Positions 42,985 through 53,830 are shown, counted from the first letter of the stretch. The stretch is 64,000 nucleotides of DNA from Haloarcula halobia (GCF_029338255.1 NZ_CP119787.1:558001-622000); one strand, 5' to 3'. A program made the numbers and translations. Notes: generated from the sequence alone by a model not told the origin.

Positions 42985-44226
42985 CTATGCCGCTGCTGGC
43001 TCCGGTGCGTACCACGCCAGGAGCGCTCCGAGCACCCCGAGGCCCCCGGCCACGAGGAAGGCCGTCTCGTAGTTCGCGGCGTCGATGAGCCGCCCGGCGG
43101 CGATGGGTGCCATGAACGCCCCCGCCAGGCCGACGCTCGTGAGGAAGGCCACGGCCGTCGCGGCGACGGCTGGCTCGACCAGCTCACGGACGTACGCGAA
43201 GACGAGGCCGAGACACAGCTGGATGGCGAACCCGGCGACGAGCAGCGCCGCGACGACGACTGGGACGGATCGAATCGCGGTAAAGCCCGCGACGATGGGC
43301 GTCGCCACGAGGAAGGACAGCAGGACGACCGGGCGGCGGCGGCCGCCAAAGAGGGTATCCGAGAGGACGCCACCGGTCACCCGCGAGACCACGCCGACGG
43401 CCGGAAACAGGGCGACGAGTGCGCCGCTGAGCGCCAGCGACAGCTGCAGGTCCTCGGTGAGATACGACGGGGCCCAGCTGTTGACGAACAGGTACAGCGC
43501 GTAGCCGAGGAACCCGAGGAGGCAGACCGTCCAGACGCGCCGGTCCGTGACGACGCGGCCGAGATCCGACAGCGTCGGCGGCGAGGTCCCGCTGGCGTGT
43601 CCGCTGCCGCGACTCATCGGCCAGAAGATGAGCACTCCCACGCACGCGATGCCCGTGAAGATGGGAAAGATCGCGGGCCAGCCGAACTGCTCGGCGACGA
43701 TGGGGCCGGTGCCCTGTCCGATGGCGAAGCCCACCGGCCCGCTCGCGGTGAACGTCGCCACGGCCGTCCCCTGTCTGGCAGGGTCGAACGAGCGCCCGAC
43801 GATGTCGATGCCCGCGTTCCAGACGACGACGTAGGCGACGCCGCCGAGGACGCGCGAGCCGACGAGCGACCAGTAGGCCCCGGCGATCGCGGCCTGCCAG
43901 CCCCACACTCCGGCGAGGAGCAGGAGCCCGACCGCCACCACGATGGCGTACCGCGAGTTCGTCCGGTCGAGCACGACCCCGGCCGGAAGGCTCGCCAGGA
44001 CTGCCGACCCGAACATGACGCTGACGAGGAGGCCGGCCCCCGAGGCAGAGACCCCCAGCGACTCCCGGATGAGCGGCGTCACGCTCGCCGGAACGAGTTC
44101 GTAGGCAGCGAGCCCCACGGACATGAGACTCGCGCCCGCGAGCAGTCCCCAGCGGGCGCGTTCGCTCGTCACGGCCGTCTCTGCATCCAACGCGGTGTCC
44201 TCGCCCGACACGTCGACGGGATTCAC
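42985..44226 (-). CDS. MFS transporter
   Basis: 413 residues, about 12 membrane helices. VVLDRTNSRYAI is the loop 2-3 region; GGVLSDTLFGGRRR the second. Resembles nitrate/sugar-phosphate-type or drug MFS without specific motifs. Convergent with the other MFS gene with 191 empty bases between. Confidence 0.88.
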   Translation of the reverse strand: MNPVDVSGEDTALDAETAVTSERARWGLLAGASLMSVGLAAYELVPASVTPLIRESLGVSASGAGLLVSVMFGSAVLASLPAGVVLDRTNSRYAIVVAVGLLLLAGVWGWQAAIAGAYWSLVGSRVLGGVAYVVVWNAGIDIVGRSFDPARQGTAVATFTASGPVGFAIGQGTGPIVAEQFGWPAIFPIFTGIACVGVLIFWPMSRGSGHASGTSPPTLSDLGRVVTDRRVWTVCLLGFLGYALYLFVNSWAPSYLTEDLQLSLALSGALVALFPAVGVVSRVTGGVLSDTLFGGRRRPVVLLSFLVATPIVAGFTAIRSVPVVVAALLVAGFAIQLCLGLVFAYVRELVEPAVAATAVAFLTSVGLAGAFMAPIAAGRLIDAANYETAFLVAGGLGVLGALLAWYAPEPAAA

Positions 44227-44428
44227 CCCGACGCGGTATCAACCTGGCGTGATGCGTTCGAACTGCCCGACGACTCGCCACCGAGCAGGGATACCCTCGC
44301 TTTGCCATCTGCTGTACTCCCCTCCTGTTTCCCGCAGACAAATGCTGACAGTCGTCGGAGTCGTGCTGAATACAGGGCGCGAATCGGTCAGTAGACGGTG
44401 TACATCTCGCACGGTAGTAGACTCAGGG

Positions 44429-44447
44429 ATTCCCACTGCGTGGGAAT
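44429..44447. promoter_or_regulatory. Perfect 8-3-8 inverted repeat before CBS gene
   Basis: ATTCCCAC-TGC-GTGGGAAT lies 7 bp before the TATA-like TTTATAATATA (44456-44466) that should drive the CBS/amphi-Trp pair. Its position fits a repressor or activator operator. Confidence 0.5.
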
Positions 44448-44500
44448 AATGTATGTTTATAATATAATAACACTCACACTTTCTAGTGGGTGAATCGCAC

Positions 44501-44920
44501 ATGCCAATCGAAGACCTCGCTCGAAGCGACATCGTCACAGCTGATCCTGAAACCACCGTTACCGACCTCGCAGCAGCGATGGCCGAAGAGAACGTCGGGA
44601 GCGTCGTGATCACGGACGACGGGACGCCCGTCGGGATCGTCACGGATCGAGATCTGACCGTTCGCGTCCTCGGGGAAGCGCTCGATCCGACTGAGCAGAC
44701 CGCCAGAGACGTGATGACCGACCAGCTTCATATGATCGCGCCCAACGCCGGGTTCTACGAGGCGGCCAAGTTGATGGCCGACCAGGGGGTTCGACGCCTG
44801 CCGGTCTCTGACGGCGATACCCTCGCCGGCATCATCACCGTCGACGATATCGCGGAACTGCTCGCCGACGAACAGCAACATCTCGGCGACATCATCCGGG
44901 CCCAGCGACCCGAATACTGA
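44501..44920 (+). CDS. Tandem CBS-domain protein
   Basis: 139 residues. Two CBS domains (1-65 and 70-130), with GIVTDRDLTVRVL and GIITVDDIAELLAD as their second strands and helices. They bind adenine nucleotides and act as an energy-state sensor. Six bases before the amphi-Trp gene; the two are one operon under the promoter at 44456. Confidence 0.9.
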   Translation: MPIEDLARSDIVTADPETTVTDLAAAMAEENVGSVVITDDGTPVGIVTDRDLTVRVLGEALDPTEQTARDVMTDQLHMIAPNAGFYEAAKLMADQGVRRLPVSDGDTLAGIITVDDIAELLADEQQHLGDIIRAQRPEY

Positions 44921-44926
44921 CTACCG

Positions 44927-45169
44927 ATGCCGGAAGAGACACTGTTCAAAACCGAGGACCAGATGACGAGAGCGGACATCGCCCGGACGCTGCGCGACAC
45001 TGCGGACGAGATCGAGGCCGGCGACGTCCAGCTCGTGGGCGACACCGACGAACGCAGCGTCGCTGTCCCCGAGCATCCTCGATTCGAGGTCGAACTCGAA
45101 CGGCTCACGGACTCGGAGACCGGCGAACAGCGGTACGAACTCGAGTACGAAATCAGGTGGACGACGTAG
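44927..45169 (+). CDS. amphi-Trp domain protein
   Basis: 80 residues. The amphipathic-Trp family ends in LEYEIRWTT, and the N-terminus FKTEDQMTRADIARTLRDTAD is the usual helix. Function unknown; small, acidic, probably soluble. Downstream partner of the CBS protein. Confidence 0.88.
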   Translation: MPEETLFKTEDQMTRADIARTLRDTADEIEAGDVQLVGDTDERSVAVPEHPRFEVELERLTDSETGEQRYELEYEIRWTT

Positions 45170-45342
45170 CACGACCGCCGTGCGACACGCTCTCGCTGCC
45201 TCTCGCAGCACGGTCTCGTCCTGGTTCCGACGTGGTATGACCCTCCCTACTGTCGACGTCGGCCGGTCGGTGCCCGAACACACAGGTCGGGCCGATGTCA
45301 CGGGTCACAGACGGGACTGGTGAGATATCGAGCGCCAGTGGC

Positions 45343-45771
45343 TCAGATCGAGACGGAGTCGTTGACTGCGTCCGGTTCGACCCAGATGACGAACCGCTCA
45401 CCGTCGCTGATGAGCCCGCTGATGTACGGACTCTCGGGTCCCGAATCGACGTCGGCGTCGTGAAGACTCCTGACGCGGTCGACCCGGTCTACGAGCCACC
45501 CGATGCGCTCCTCGCTGTCGAGGATGATGACCTGCTGGCTGTCCTGGTCCGAATAGGCGTCGAAGATGGACGTCGGATCCAGTATCGTCGTCGTCTCTCC
45601 ACGCAGGTCCATCACGCCCGCGACGCTCGGTGACGTGTTCGGCAGGGTCGTCATCTCCCCGGCTTTGACGATCTCTACGATGCGGTCGATGCCGAGACAG
45701 TACTGCTCGTCGCCGAGCGTGAACTCGAGGACCTGTTCCGGGCGCTGCGGGGCTGTGACAGCGCCCGTCAT
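45343..45771 (-). CDS. cheW: Chemotaxis adaptor CheW
   Basis: 142 residues. Two beta-barrel SH3-like subdomains: [24 protein letters not shown] and [14 protein letters not shown], the classic block linking receptor and CheA. The ATG overlaps the transducer stop (ATGA), showing that receptor and adaptor are made together, so this CheW may be dedicated to the neighbouring transducer. Confidence 0.95.
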   Translation of the reverse strand: MTGAVTAPQRPEQVLEFTLGDEQYCLGIDRIVEIVKAGEMTTLPNTSPSVAGVMDLRGETTTILDPTSIFDAYSDQDSQQVIILDSEERIGWLVDRVDRVRSLHDADVDSGPESPYISGLISDGERFVIWVEPDAVNDSVSI

Positions 45772-48074
45772 TGCTCTGGCTCCGTGGTGTCTTCGAGTTC
45801 GGTGCCGACGTCTGACCCGCCGTCGGTTCCAGCGACCGAGAGGTCCGTTCCCGGTTCGAGGGTGTTCACCTCCGATTCACGCTCGGGGTCCGACTGCCCG
45901 GACCCGGTCGTCGCGCTCGTGGGCGTCGTTCGTGACGACGACGCTCCGGAGTGGACGCTCGCCCCGCCCACGTCGAAGTCCGCGACGTTGTCGTTGAGTT
46001 CTTCCGCGAGGCGGGAGAGCTGCTGGATGTTCGTGTTGGCCTCCGACAGTGACGAGGTCTGTTCTTCGGACGCGGCCGAGACGTTCGTCGCTTCGGCGGC
46101 GGTCTGCTGGCTGACACTCGACACCTCGTCGACCATCGAGACGACTTCCTCGGTGGAGGCCGCCTGGTCGTCGGTCGCTTCGCTTATCTCTTTGATTCCG
46201 CTCTCCGCCTGTTGGACCGCGTCGGCGATCTCGTCGAACATCGCGACGGCCTCTTCGATGGTCTCTGCACCCGTCTGGACGCGGGTACTCATCTCCTCGA
46301 TGTCGTCGACGGTGTCGCCGGTGGTCTCCTGGATCTCTTCGATGCGGTTCTCGATTTTCGTGGTCGCGTTGCCGGCTTCCTCGGCCAGTGACTTGATCTC
46401 CCCGGCCACGACACCGAAGCCCTCGCCTGCCTCGCCCGCCCGAGCGGCCTCGATGGAGGCGTTCAGCGCGAGCATGTTGGTCTGCTCGGCGATGTCGGAG
46501 ATCATCTCGACGATCTCGCCGATCTGGTCCATCTCCGCGTCGAGCGCTGCGACCTGCTCGGAGGCGTCGTCCGCCTGTGACTCGATCGCCGCTATCTCGC
46601 TGGTCGCCTCGGCGGCGTACTCCCGGCCGGTCTCGCCACGGTCGACGGCGGTGCTGGCGGTCGCAGAGACCTCTTCGGCCGAGGAGGCGATCTCCTCGAC
46701 AGTCGCGGACATGTCGTTCATCTCGCTGGCGACCGTCTGGAGTTTCTCGCTTTGCGCTTCGGCCCCCTGTGAGATCTCGGTCACTGACTCCGCGACGTCT
46801 TCGCTTGCGGCCTCGATCTCCTCGGCACTCGCAGACACCTGCTGGCTCGACCCGGCCACCTCGTCGCTAATCGCCTGCACGCTACTGACGCTCTCACGCA
46901 GTTGTTCGACGCCTTCTTCGAGGTTGGCCAGCACGTCGCCGTACTCGCCGGGGAAGTCCGTCTTGATGGTCTGGTCCAGCTGGCCGCGTTTGAGGTCGTT
47001 GCTCGCCGCCGAAATCTGCCCGAAGCTCTCCGAGAGGCGGTCGGTTCCGCGCTGGAAGTCCGCGAGTACCTCACCGTACTGGCCGGGCCGGTCGGCGTCG
47101 ATACGCTGGTCGAGCTGCCCGCTTCGTAACGCCTCGCTCGCCTTTTCTATCTCCCCGAAGCTGCCGGTGAGCTGGTCGGTCCCGCTGTCGAGACCGTCCA
47201 TAATCTCACCGTAGGTTCCGGGGTAGTCGGTCTCGATGTCCGCCTGGAGTCGCCCTGCCTCGAGGTTCTGGCTGACGTCGCGCATGTCCCCGAAGATGCC
47301 GGTCAGGTTCGTCTGCATATCGCGGAACGAACCGACCATCCGACCGATCTCGTCGTCGTACGCACGGTCCTGCATATCGGTGTCGAGGTCCCCGTCGCTG
47401 ATACTGGCGGCCGACTCCGCGAGCTGCTTCAGTGGCGGCGTGATGTGCCGGTTGAGCACGACCCCGATACCGACCGACATGACGAAGGCGATCAGCGTGA
47501 GGGCGACCATCTCCATCTGGGCCGTCTGGGTAGCACTATCGGCGAGGGCGACCTGCGCTTCCATGTCGGCCATCACCGTCTCCTCGAGCGTATGTGCCTG
47601 CTCTTCCATCTCGACTCGAAGCGTGCTCATCTCGGCCAGTTTCTGGGCGGCAAGCTCGTCGTTGCCGGCCTCTTTTGCCTCGAAGTATTCCTCGCCGAGG
47701 GCGTTGTACTCCTCGTGGGTCTCGACGAGCGCTTGCTTTTCGGCGATCGCCTCCTCTTGGTCGAGGTCTAGCGCCTGTTCGTATTCCTCGAAGTGTGCTG
47801 CCGCCTCGTCGTAGTCAGCGCGAGCGTCCGTCTCCCCGAGTTGGGCAGCCTGTACGGCGCTCTGTTGTTGCTCGACGGCGACGAGCATCTCCATTGCTCG
47901 GTCGACGTTCTGTCCTTCTTCGGCGATGTGGTGTGCCTCTCTGTCGAGTTCGCCGACGGCCATATATCCCAGCAGTCCCGTTCCTGCGACCAGCAACGCG
48001 ACGACGAGGAACGATGCGATGAGTTTCGTCCGTAGGTTCAGCCCGTCAAGGTGCAGTTTCTCCGATAGTCCCAT
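45768..48074 (-). CDS. Transducer with external domain and poly-HAMP array
   Basis: 768 residues from [14 protein letters not shown]1 about 17-40; an external helical domain (about 41-195, rich in E/A/Q, like a four-helix bundle); TM2 about 200-220; then HAMP ([19 protein letters not shown]) and three further HAMP-like repeats of the form G-x-L-x-x-x-I-x-x-D-x-P-G-x-Y-G. The signalling hairpin tip has [14 protein letters not shown]. It transmits ligand or partner signals to CheW/CheA. An upstream ATG at 48104 would add ten residues. 93 bp downstream of the LOV regulator gene on the same strand. Confidence 0.93.
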   Translation of the reverse strand: MGLSEKLHLDGLNLRTKLIASFLVVALLVAGTGLLGYMAVGELDREAHHIAEEGQNVDRAMEMLVAVEQQQSAVQAAQLGETDARADYDEAAAHFEEYEQALDLDQEEAIAEKQALVETHEEYNALGEEYFEAKEAGNDELAAQKLAEMSTLRVEMEEQAHTLEETVMADMEAQVALADSATQTAQMEMVALTLIAFVMSVGIGVVLNRHITPPLKQLAESAASISDGDLDTDMQDRAYDDEIGRMVGSFRDMQTNLTGIFGDMRDVSQNLEAGRLQADIETDYPGTYGEIMDGLDSGTDQLTGSFGEIEKASEALRSGQLDQRIDADRPGQYGEVLADFQRGTDRLSESFGQISAASNDLKRGQLDQTIKTDFPGEYGDVLANLEEGVEQLRESVSSVQAISDEVAGSSQQVSASAEEIEAASEDVAESVTEISQGAEAQSEKLQTVASEMNDMSATVEEIASSAEEVSATASTAVDRGETGREYAAEATSEIAAIESQADDASEQVAALDAEMDQIGEIVEMISDIAEQTNMLALNASIEAARAGEAGEGFGVVAGEIKSLAEEAGNATTKIENRIEEIQETTGDTVDDIEEMSTRVQTGAETIEEAVAMFDEIADAVQQAESGIKEISEATDDQAASTEEVVSMVDEVSSVSQQTAAEATNVSAASEEQTSSLSEANTNIQQLSRLAEELNDNVADFDVGGASVHSGASSSRTTPTSATTGSGQSDPERESEVNTLEPGTDLSVAGTDGGSDVGTELEDTTEPEQ

Positions 48075-48167
48075 GTCTGTAACAGGAGTTGCGTACGGGT
48101 TCAATCCAGATGATAACCAGTTAACAACCCCCGAACGGGACGGGGTTAACCACGTAACCCCTCGTTC

Positions 48168-51100
48168 TCACTCGGCAGTTTCGGCCGCTGGCTCGAACAC
48201 CGCTTCGAGTACTCGCCGGTGTGCAGCCTGGAGGTGATTGTAGACCGCAGGACCCGAGATGCCGAAGCTCTCGGCGAGCTCTTCGCCCTTCACTCGCCGC
48301 GGTGTCTCGTAGTAGCCCCCGTAGAACGCCGCGTTGAGGATCTCGTACTGTCGCTCGGTCAGCAGGTCTTCGACCCGTGTCGCGTCCGGAACGGCCTGCG
48401 TGCGCCGCTGGCGCTTTGCCACGAGGTCGAGGTCGTCGTACCGCGAGGTCAGCGAATCGAGTATCGGCCGGTAGGCGACGTTCGCCGGCAGTTCCACCCG
48501 GAACGTCGTGCCGTCCGCGTCCGAGATGGCCTCGACCAGCGTTCCCCCGTGTTTGCTGACAACCGATTCGAGGAACGGCGTCCGGAGGCACAAGCTGAGC
48601 TGGTTGTGTTCGACAGCCCCGAACCACTCGGCTGCGTCGATACTGGTCATCGACGAGGCGTGCTCGAGTACCGTCGCTGCGTCACCGTCGACCACGGTCA
48701 CGAGGACGCGGACGGTGTCTCCCTCTCGTTCGGCGACGGTGTCGAACCGTATCGTGCTGTCGGTCGCCGCCGCGAGCCGTCGCAAGGGGAAGGCCTCGTC
48801 CCCGAGCGAAAACTCCAGTCCCGTGTGCATCTGCTGGCTGCCGGCCTGGCGCTGTTCGAGGATGCGGCTGTAGTTGACGACGAGCGACGCCACGTCGGCA
48901 AAGAGGTTCTCGTATATCCCGTCGAACGCCGCCTCGGTCTGCGAGTAGACGGTCAGGACGCCGTAGAGAACCTCGTCGTAGACGAGAGGGACACTCACGC
49001 CACTCCTGAACCCATACGAGAGTGCGTCTTTCGCCCAGGACTCCTCGAAGACACGACCGGAGATATTCGAGACCCCGTAGACGTCGTGTGTGTCTGCGGC
49101 CCGCTGGGCCGGAAGTGAGAGGTCGCCACTGTCGGTCAGCACCGAGTCGAGATAGCCGTCCGCATCGCCGGCCCAGGCCGACGGCGAGAGGTCGGTGTCT
49201 TCACCTGTGGGATGGCCGATCCACACGAAATCGATACGGTCCATCTCGAGCAGTTCGTCACACAACCCGGTCTCCAGTGCGTCTTGGCTGTCGCTGTCGG
49301 CGAGGCGGCGCTGTACCGCCTGGACGGAGTGGATGATGCTGTTTAGCTCCGCGATCCGGGACTGCTGGACCGACAGTTCCTCCGTAATCGCGGCGTGGAC
49401 GCTGTCGGTCCGGAGACGCTGGAACGCCGACTCCGCGTTCGCCGTCAGCACGTCGACGAGGTCGACGTCCACGTCGTCGAAACCCCGCTGGGAAGTCGTC
49501 ACGGCGATCATCACGCCGAAGTCGCCGACCGGCGCGACGAGCAACTGTGTGGTGGACGCGTCGAACTCGTCCCCGAGCGTATCGATTTCCGCCCGCGAAA
49601 ACAGCCGTGTCTCTCCCGCCCGGTACGACTCCCAGATCGGGTTCGAACCGGGCTCGACGCGACCCAGCGCACTGTCCGCGTCGAGGCCGGACACGGACCG
49701 AACAGTAGGCTCCAGCGCGCCGGTCTCTTCGTCGTACTGTTTGACACTCACGTGCTCTACGTCGAAGGCGTTCTCGGTGAACTCGACTAAGAACTCGCCG
49801 ATATCGTCCGGCGAGGTTGGTGGGTAGAACTCGCGTGTCGCGGTGTGGAGCTCCTCGAGGACGCGCTCTCGCTTTTCGAGTGCGTGTTCGCGACGCTTGC
49901 GGTCGGTGATGTCTGTCACGACACCGAGCATTCGCGCGCGCGCCCCACTGCCGTCCTCGGTGACGGTCCCGCGACCGTGGACCCATCGTTCGGCTTCGTC
50001 TGTCACGACTCTGTACTCGATGTCGAACCGCTCGTCTCGCTTCTGTGCCGTCCGCAATGCGTCCTTGACGACACGCCGGTCGTCCGGATGGATCGCCTCC
50101 AGATAGGTCTCGACGTTGTGTCGCCCCGACTCCAGGCCGTGCAGTTCTGCCGTCGTCCCGAACGTCGTGACGCTGTCGTCGTCGCCCAGCATCCAGATGC
50201 CGGTTTCGGTCTCCTCGAGTGCGACGTCGAGCACCTGGTTCATCTCCCGCAGCTCCCGCTCGCGATTCCGTTCTGCCGTGATATCCTGTGAGACACCCAT
50301 CGCGGCGAACACCTCGCCCTCGTCGTTGCGGATCGGGACGATGCGGAACTGGTAGGCCCGGTCACCGATCGTCTCCTCGAACACGCTCTGTTCGCCGTCG
50401 AACGCGGCGGCGTACCGGGGGACGAGTAGCTCGGCCAGGTCGGACGGGAGTGCGTCCTCGAGCGACTGTCCCCGTAGTTCCGATACGGTCAGTTCAGCGT
50501 CGTCGACGGGCGTCCCACCGACGGTGGTGTAGCGCAGTTCCTCGTCGACGAGTGTGACCGCCCCGTTCGGGAAGCTCTCGACCAGCGTCCGATAGCGGTT
50601 CCGGGACTCTTCGAGTTCCCGTTCCCGTTCTTTCCGCTCGGTGACGTCCTGCTGGAAGCCGACGTAGTTGACGAGCGACCCCGACTCGTCCCGGACGGGG
50701 GCGATGTCGAGCCGGTTCCAGAACTCCGTTCCGTCGCTCCGGTAGTTCCGGATTTCGACCGACACCGGCCGCTCTTCGTCGATCGCCGACCGCAGTTCGT
50801 CGACCGTCTCGGGGTCGGTGTCGTCACCCTGCAGGAACCGGCAGTTCCGGCCCAGTATCGCCGCAACGTCGTACCCGGACTGCTCGCAGAACTGCTGGTT
50901 CGCGTATATTATCGGGTTGTCCGCCCGGGATGGGTCGGTGATGGTCACCCCGACCGGTGCCTCGTCGAGCGCCCGGCTCTTCCATCGGAGCTCCTCCTCC
51001 CTGCGTTTGCGGTCGGTGACGTCCTGTGTCATCCCGATTGCCGTCCGAACGACACCGTCGTCGTCGTACACCGGGAGGGTTCGATGGACGAGGAGACGGC

Positions 51101-52130
51101 CTGCGACCTCCGTTTCGACGGTGACCTGCTCGCCGTCCAGGGCGGCCCGGTAGCTCTCGACGAACACGTCCCGGTCGCCTGCACTGACGTCGCCGACCTT
51201 CGTTCCAGTGACCGTCCGGGGCGTTTCGTCGAGCACGTCGAACAGTTTTCCACCCGCCAGCTGGTATCGAAGCTCCTCGTCGACGAGCGTGACGGCACCG
51301 TTGGGGAAGTTCTCGACCAGCGTCTCGTATCGGCGTTCCCGCTGGCGCTGGGCAGATACGTCGCGGGCCGTCACGATCGCCCTCGTCTCGCTCTCGACCT
51401 GTGTGCACTCGAAGCTGTAGGTCCGGCGGCCGGTCGACCGCTCCACCTGGAATTCGATGGTCACGGCGTTGTCGCCGTCCGTTCCGAGGACCGTCTCCAG
51501 CGCGCGCTCGAGACGGTCGGGAGCCGCCGCGTCCGGAAGCAGTGTCGCCAGCGACGAGTGGAGCGGCCGGCCGGTCATCGCCGACAGCGAACAGTCGGCC
51601 AGCTCCCGCGCGGCGGGGTTCGCGTACTCCACGTCAGTAGCTCCGTCGACGACGTAGACGGCGTCCTCGGTCGTCTCGACGATACTCCTGTACTGTTCGA
51701 GACGGTCCCTGGTCCGGTCGCCGGTCACGTCGACGTACTGTTCGAGCCGCCCGCCTTCGAGTTCGCCCGTCGCTATCGGGGTACTGTCGTATCGCAGCCA
51801 CCGCTCCGCGCGGTTCGCTGCCGGCAGCACGTGACAGTCGACCCCGTCTCCGGTTGCTGTCTCCGACCGGGGGAACTCCTCCGGCGCGTCGAGACACGGC
51901 AGCACGTACGAGTCGAGGAACTGCGACCGTTCCGTCCCGACGCCCGCCTCGCTCTCGAGTCCGAAAAATCGCCGCGCGCTCTCGTCGACCCACTGGACCG
52001 TCGCGTCCGGTCCGACGACGACGAGGCCGATGGGTGTGGCGTCTGCGAGTGACTCGACGACTGCAGGCTCGGTGGTCAGCCCACTCCCGGCGAGGGACGA
52101 CTGGTCCCCGACACCCCGGTCCGCACTCAT
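48168..52130 (-). CDS. LOV/PAS/GAF multi-sensor regulator with Bat-type HTH
   Basis: 1,320 residues. Order: PAS1 (25-140), PAS2 (143-262), PAS3 (266-377), PAS4 with LOV motif (385-505), PAS5 (510-625), PAS6 (630-750), GAF1 (765-905), GAF2 (935-1095), bacterio-opsin-activator region (1100-1220) and HTH (1255-1310; LLTERQYEILNAAFYGGYYE). PAS4 carries GRNCRFLQGDD with the photoactive Cys430 (codon 50841-50843), and matching Asn/Gln residues (YANQQF, NYRSDGTEFWNRL, YVGFQQD). This indicates a blue-light flavin sensor. PAS3 and PAS5 share FPNGAVTLVDEELRY, an internal duplication. TATA-like TTTTATACC about 60 bp upstream. Likely activates target genes in response to light and redox or small molecules. 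Confidence 0.93.
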   Translation of the reverse strand: MSADRGVGDQSSLAGSGLTTEPAVVESLADATPIGLVVVGPDATVQWVDESARRFFGLESEAGVGTERSQFLDSYVLPCLDAPEEFPRSETATGDGVDCHVLPAANRAERWLRYDSTPIATGELEGGRLEQYVDVTGDRTRDRLEQYRSIVETTEDAVYVVDGATDVEYANPAARELADCSLSAMTGRPLHSSLATLLPDAAAPDRLERALETVLGTDGDNAVTIEFQVERSTGRRTYSFECTQVESETRAIVTARDVSAQRQRERRYETLVENFPNGAVTLVDEELRYQLAGGKLFDVLDETPRTVTGTKVGDVSAGDRDVFVESYRAALDGEQVTVETEVAGRLLVHRTLPVYDDDGVVRTAIGMTQDVTDRKRREEELRWKSRALDEAPVGVTITDPSRADNPIIYANQQFCEQSGYDVAAILGRNCRFLQGDDTDPETVDELRSAIDEERPVSVEIRNYRSDGTEFWNRLDIAPVRDESGSLVNYVGFQQDVTERKERERELEESRNRYRTLVESFPNGAVTLVDEELRYTTVGGTPVDDAELTVSELRGQSLEDALPSDLAELLVPRYAAAFDGEQSVFEETIGDRAYQFRIVPIRNDEGEVFAAMGVSQDITAERNRERELREMNQVLDVALEETETGIWMLGDDDSVTTFGTTAELHGLESGRHNVETYLEAIHPDDRRVVKDALRTAQKRDERFDIEYRVVTDEAERWVHGRGTVTEDGSGARARMLGVVTDITDRKRREHALEKRERVLEELHTATREFYPPTSPDDIGEFLVEFTENAFDVEHVSVKQYDEETGALEPTVRSVSGLDADSALGRVEPGSNPIWESYRAGETRLFSRAEIDTLGDEFDASTTQLLVAPVGDFGVMIAVTTSQRGFDDVDVDLVDVLTANAESAFQRLRTDSVHAAITEELSVQQSRIAELNSIIHSVQAVQRRLADSDSQDALETGLCDELLEMDRIDFVWIGHPTGEDTDLSPSAWAGDADGYLDSVLTDSGDLSLPAQRAADTHDVYGVSNISGRVFEESWAKDALSYGFRSGVSVPLVYDEVLYGVLTVYSQTEAAFDGIYENLFADVASLVVNYSRILEQRQAGSQQMHTGLEFSLGDEAFPLRRLAAATDSTIRFDTVAEREGDTVRVLVTVVDGDAATVLEHASSMTSIDAAEWFGAVEHNQLSLCLRTPFLESVVSKHGGTLVEAISDADGTTFRVELPANVAYRPILDSLTSRYDDLDLVAKRQRRTQAVPDATRVEDLLTERQYEILNAAFYGGYYETPRRVKGEELAESFGISGPAVYNHLQAAHRRVLEAVFEPAAETAE

Positions 52131-52340
52131 CTGTCCACCCCGTTCGTTTCAACAGGCCACATACCCATACCAGAAGATGTCCTGCGGTATAAAAGACCGC
52201 GCAAATCTGCGCTCTCCGGTGACTCGACGCAGCGTCCCAGCGCCAGTGAGTGGCCGATGGCCCACCGTGACTGGTGGCCTGTCCCATCCTCTCCCGGAGT
52301 CGACCGCATCGTGCCGGCTCCCTCTCGTACCCGCGAGGGC

Positions 52341-53189
52341 CTATTCCACGAGCCGCTCGATCTCGGTCACCAGCACGTCGCTCGCGCCCACCCCCTTGAG
52401 GTCGTTGATGGTCTCGAAGACGTCGCTGTCGTCGACCACGGCGTGGACGGCCACGTCGTCCTTGCCGGCGATGTCCATCACTGTCGGCCCGCCCATCCCC
52501 GGGAGCACGTCTTTCACGTCCTCCAGTGCGTCCTCGGGGACGTTCATCATCAGGTAGCGCTTGCCCTCCGCCGAGAGCACCGAGTGCAGCGCCATCCGGA
52601 CCTGCCGCACCTTCTCGTCGTCGGCGACGTCCTCGCGGGCGAACAGGCGGACCGACGACTCAAGCACCTCGTCGATGATGGCCAGGCGGTTCATCCGCAG
52701 CGTCGTGCCCGTCGACGTGATGTCGATGATGCCGTCGGCGATGTCGACGTGGGGCGTCAGTTCCGTCGCGCCCGACACCTCGGCGATGTCGACGTCGACG
52801 TCGAGTTCGGCGAAGTAGTCCCGGGCGATGTTCGGGAACTCAGTGGCGACGGTGCCCCCGTCTAGGTCGTAGACGGTCTCGATGTCGCCGTCCTCGGGGG
52901 CGGCGAGCACCAGGCGACAGCCGCCGAACTCGAGGTCGAGCAGTTCCTCGAGGTTGTCGGTGTCGGCCTCGGTGACCTGGTCGAGGCCGGTGATGCCCAC
53001 GTCGGCGGCCCCGTCGGAGACGTACTCGGGGATGTCGGCGGCGCGGGCGTACAGTACCGTCACGTCCGGGTCGACGGTGTCGGCGTACAGCTGTCGGTCG
53101 GCCCCGTCGACGATGTGGAGGCCGGCCCGTTCGAGCAGGCTCTCGGCGGGGTCGTGCAAGCGGCCCTTGTTGGGGACGGCGATGCGCAT
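52341..53189 (-). CDS. hisG: ATP phosphoribosyltransferase
   Basis: 282 residues. First step of histidine synthesis, ATP plus PRPP. Starts [11 protein letters not shown], has [10 protein letters not shown] and the PRPP-binding [15 protein letters not shown], and a C-terminal allosteric ACT-like domain ([14 protein letters not shown]...[10 protein letters not shown]), the long form that is feedback-inhibited by histidine. The start at 53189 removes a low-complexity extension. Confidence 0.95.
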   Translation of the reverse strand: MRIAVPNKGRLHDPAESLLERAGLHIVDGADRQLYADTVDPDVTVLYARAADIPEYVSDGAADVGITGLDQVTEADTDNLEELLDLEFGGCRLVLAAPEDGDIETVYDLDGGTVATEFPNIARDYFAELDVDVDIAEVSGATELTPHVDIADGIIDITSTGTTLRMNRLAIIDEVLESSVRLFAREDVADDEKVRQVRMALHSVLSAEGKRYLMMNVPEDALEDVKDVLPGMGGPTVMDIAGKDDVAVHAVVDDSDVFETINDLKGVGASDVLVTEIERLVE

Positions 53190-53233
53190 ACCGTCAGTCG
53201 GACCCCGCGGGGCAACTGTCTTTCCCCTCGGCG

Positions 53234-53830
53234 TCAGGGCAGACACTGGTACCCCGACGAGACCACCTGGCCGTCGGCGAGCACGAGGTCCAGGCGGCTG
53301 ACCGTCCCGGGCCCACACTCGACGAGTCGGGTCGCGAGCAGCGTCCCGTCGGCGTCGGACAGCGAGTACAGCACCGTCGACGTGCCGCCGGGGTGCGAGA
53401 AGGCCACGCCCCCGGTTCCATCGGGGCTCTCGACCGAGACCGTCGCGCTCCGACTCGTCGGTTCGACGCCGGTCGCCCCGTCGAGCGCGCCCGCCGGCAA
53501 CGTGTCAGGCGTCGTCGTCCCGGCGAAGGTGCGACTGCTGTCGTCCCCGTAGTAGACGCGGAGCCCGGTGTTTTCCGGGGCGACGGCGTGGACGGTGAGG
53601 TGGAACGGGCCGTCGCTCTGGACGGTGCCGACCAGGGTGAATGCGTCGGGCGTCCGCGCCCCGTCCGGGGTCGCGGTGTCGGGCGGGCGTGGCGTCTGTG
53701 TGTCGGTACCGGCCGGTGGCTGGGCCGGGGGCTCGGGGGTCGGCGTCTCGGCGGCGGGCGAGCCGAACCCGCTACAGCCCGCGAGCGCCACCGCGAGCGC
53801 GAGGACCAGCGAGAGGGCGAGGCGGTTCAT
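53234..53830 (-). CDS. Sec-type lipoprotein, unknown function
   Basis: 198 residues. Signal [18 protein letters not shown] with lipobox ALAGC (Cys19), no twin arginine. A Pro/Thr-rich linker follows, then a beta-rich domain ending SGYQCLP. Divergent from the deaminase gene. Family unknown. Confidence 0.8.
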   Translation of the reverse strand: MNRLALSLVLALAVALAGCSGFGSPAAETPTPEPPAQPPAGTDTQTPRPPDTATPDGARTPDAFTLVGTVQSDGPFHLTVHAVAPENTGLRVYYGDDSSRTFAGTTTPDTLPAGALDGATGVEPTSRSATVSVESPDGTGGVAFSHPGGTSTVLYSLSDADGTLLATRLVECGPGTVSRLDLVLADGQVVSSGYQCLP

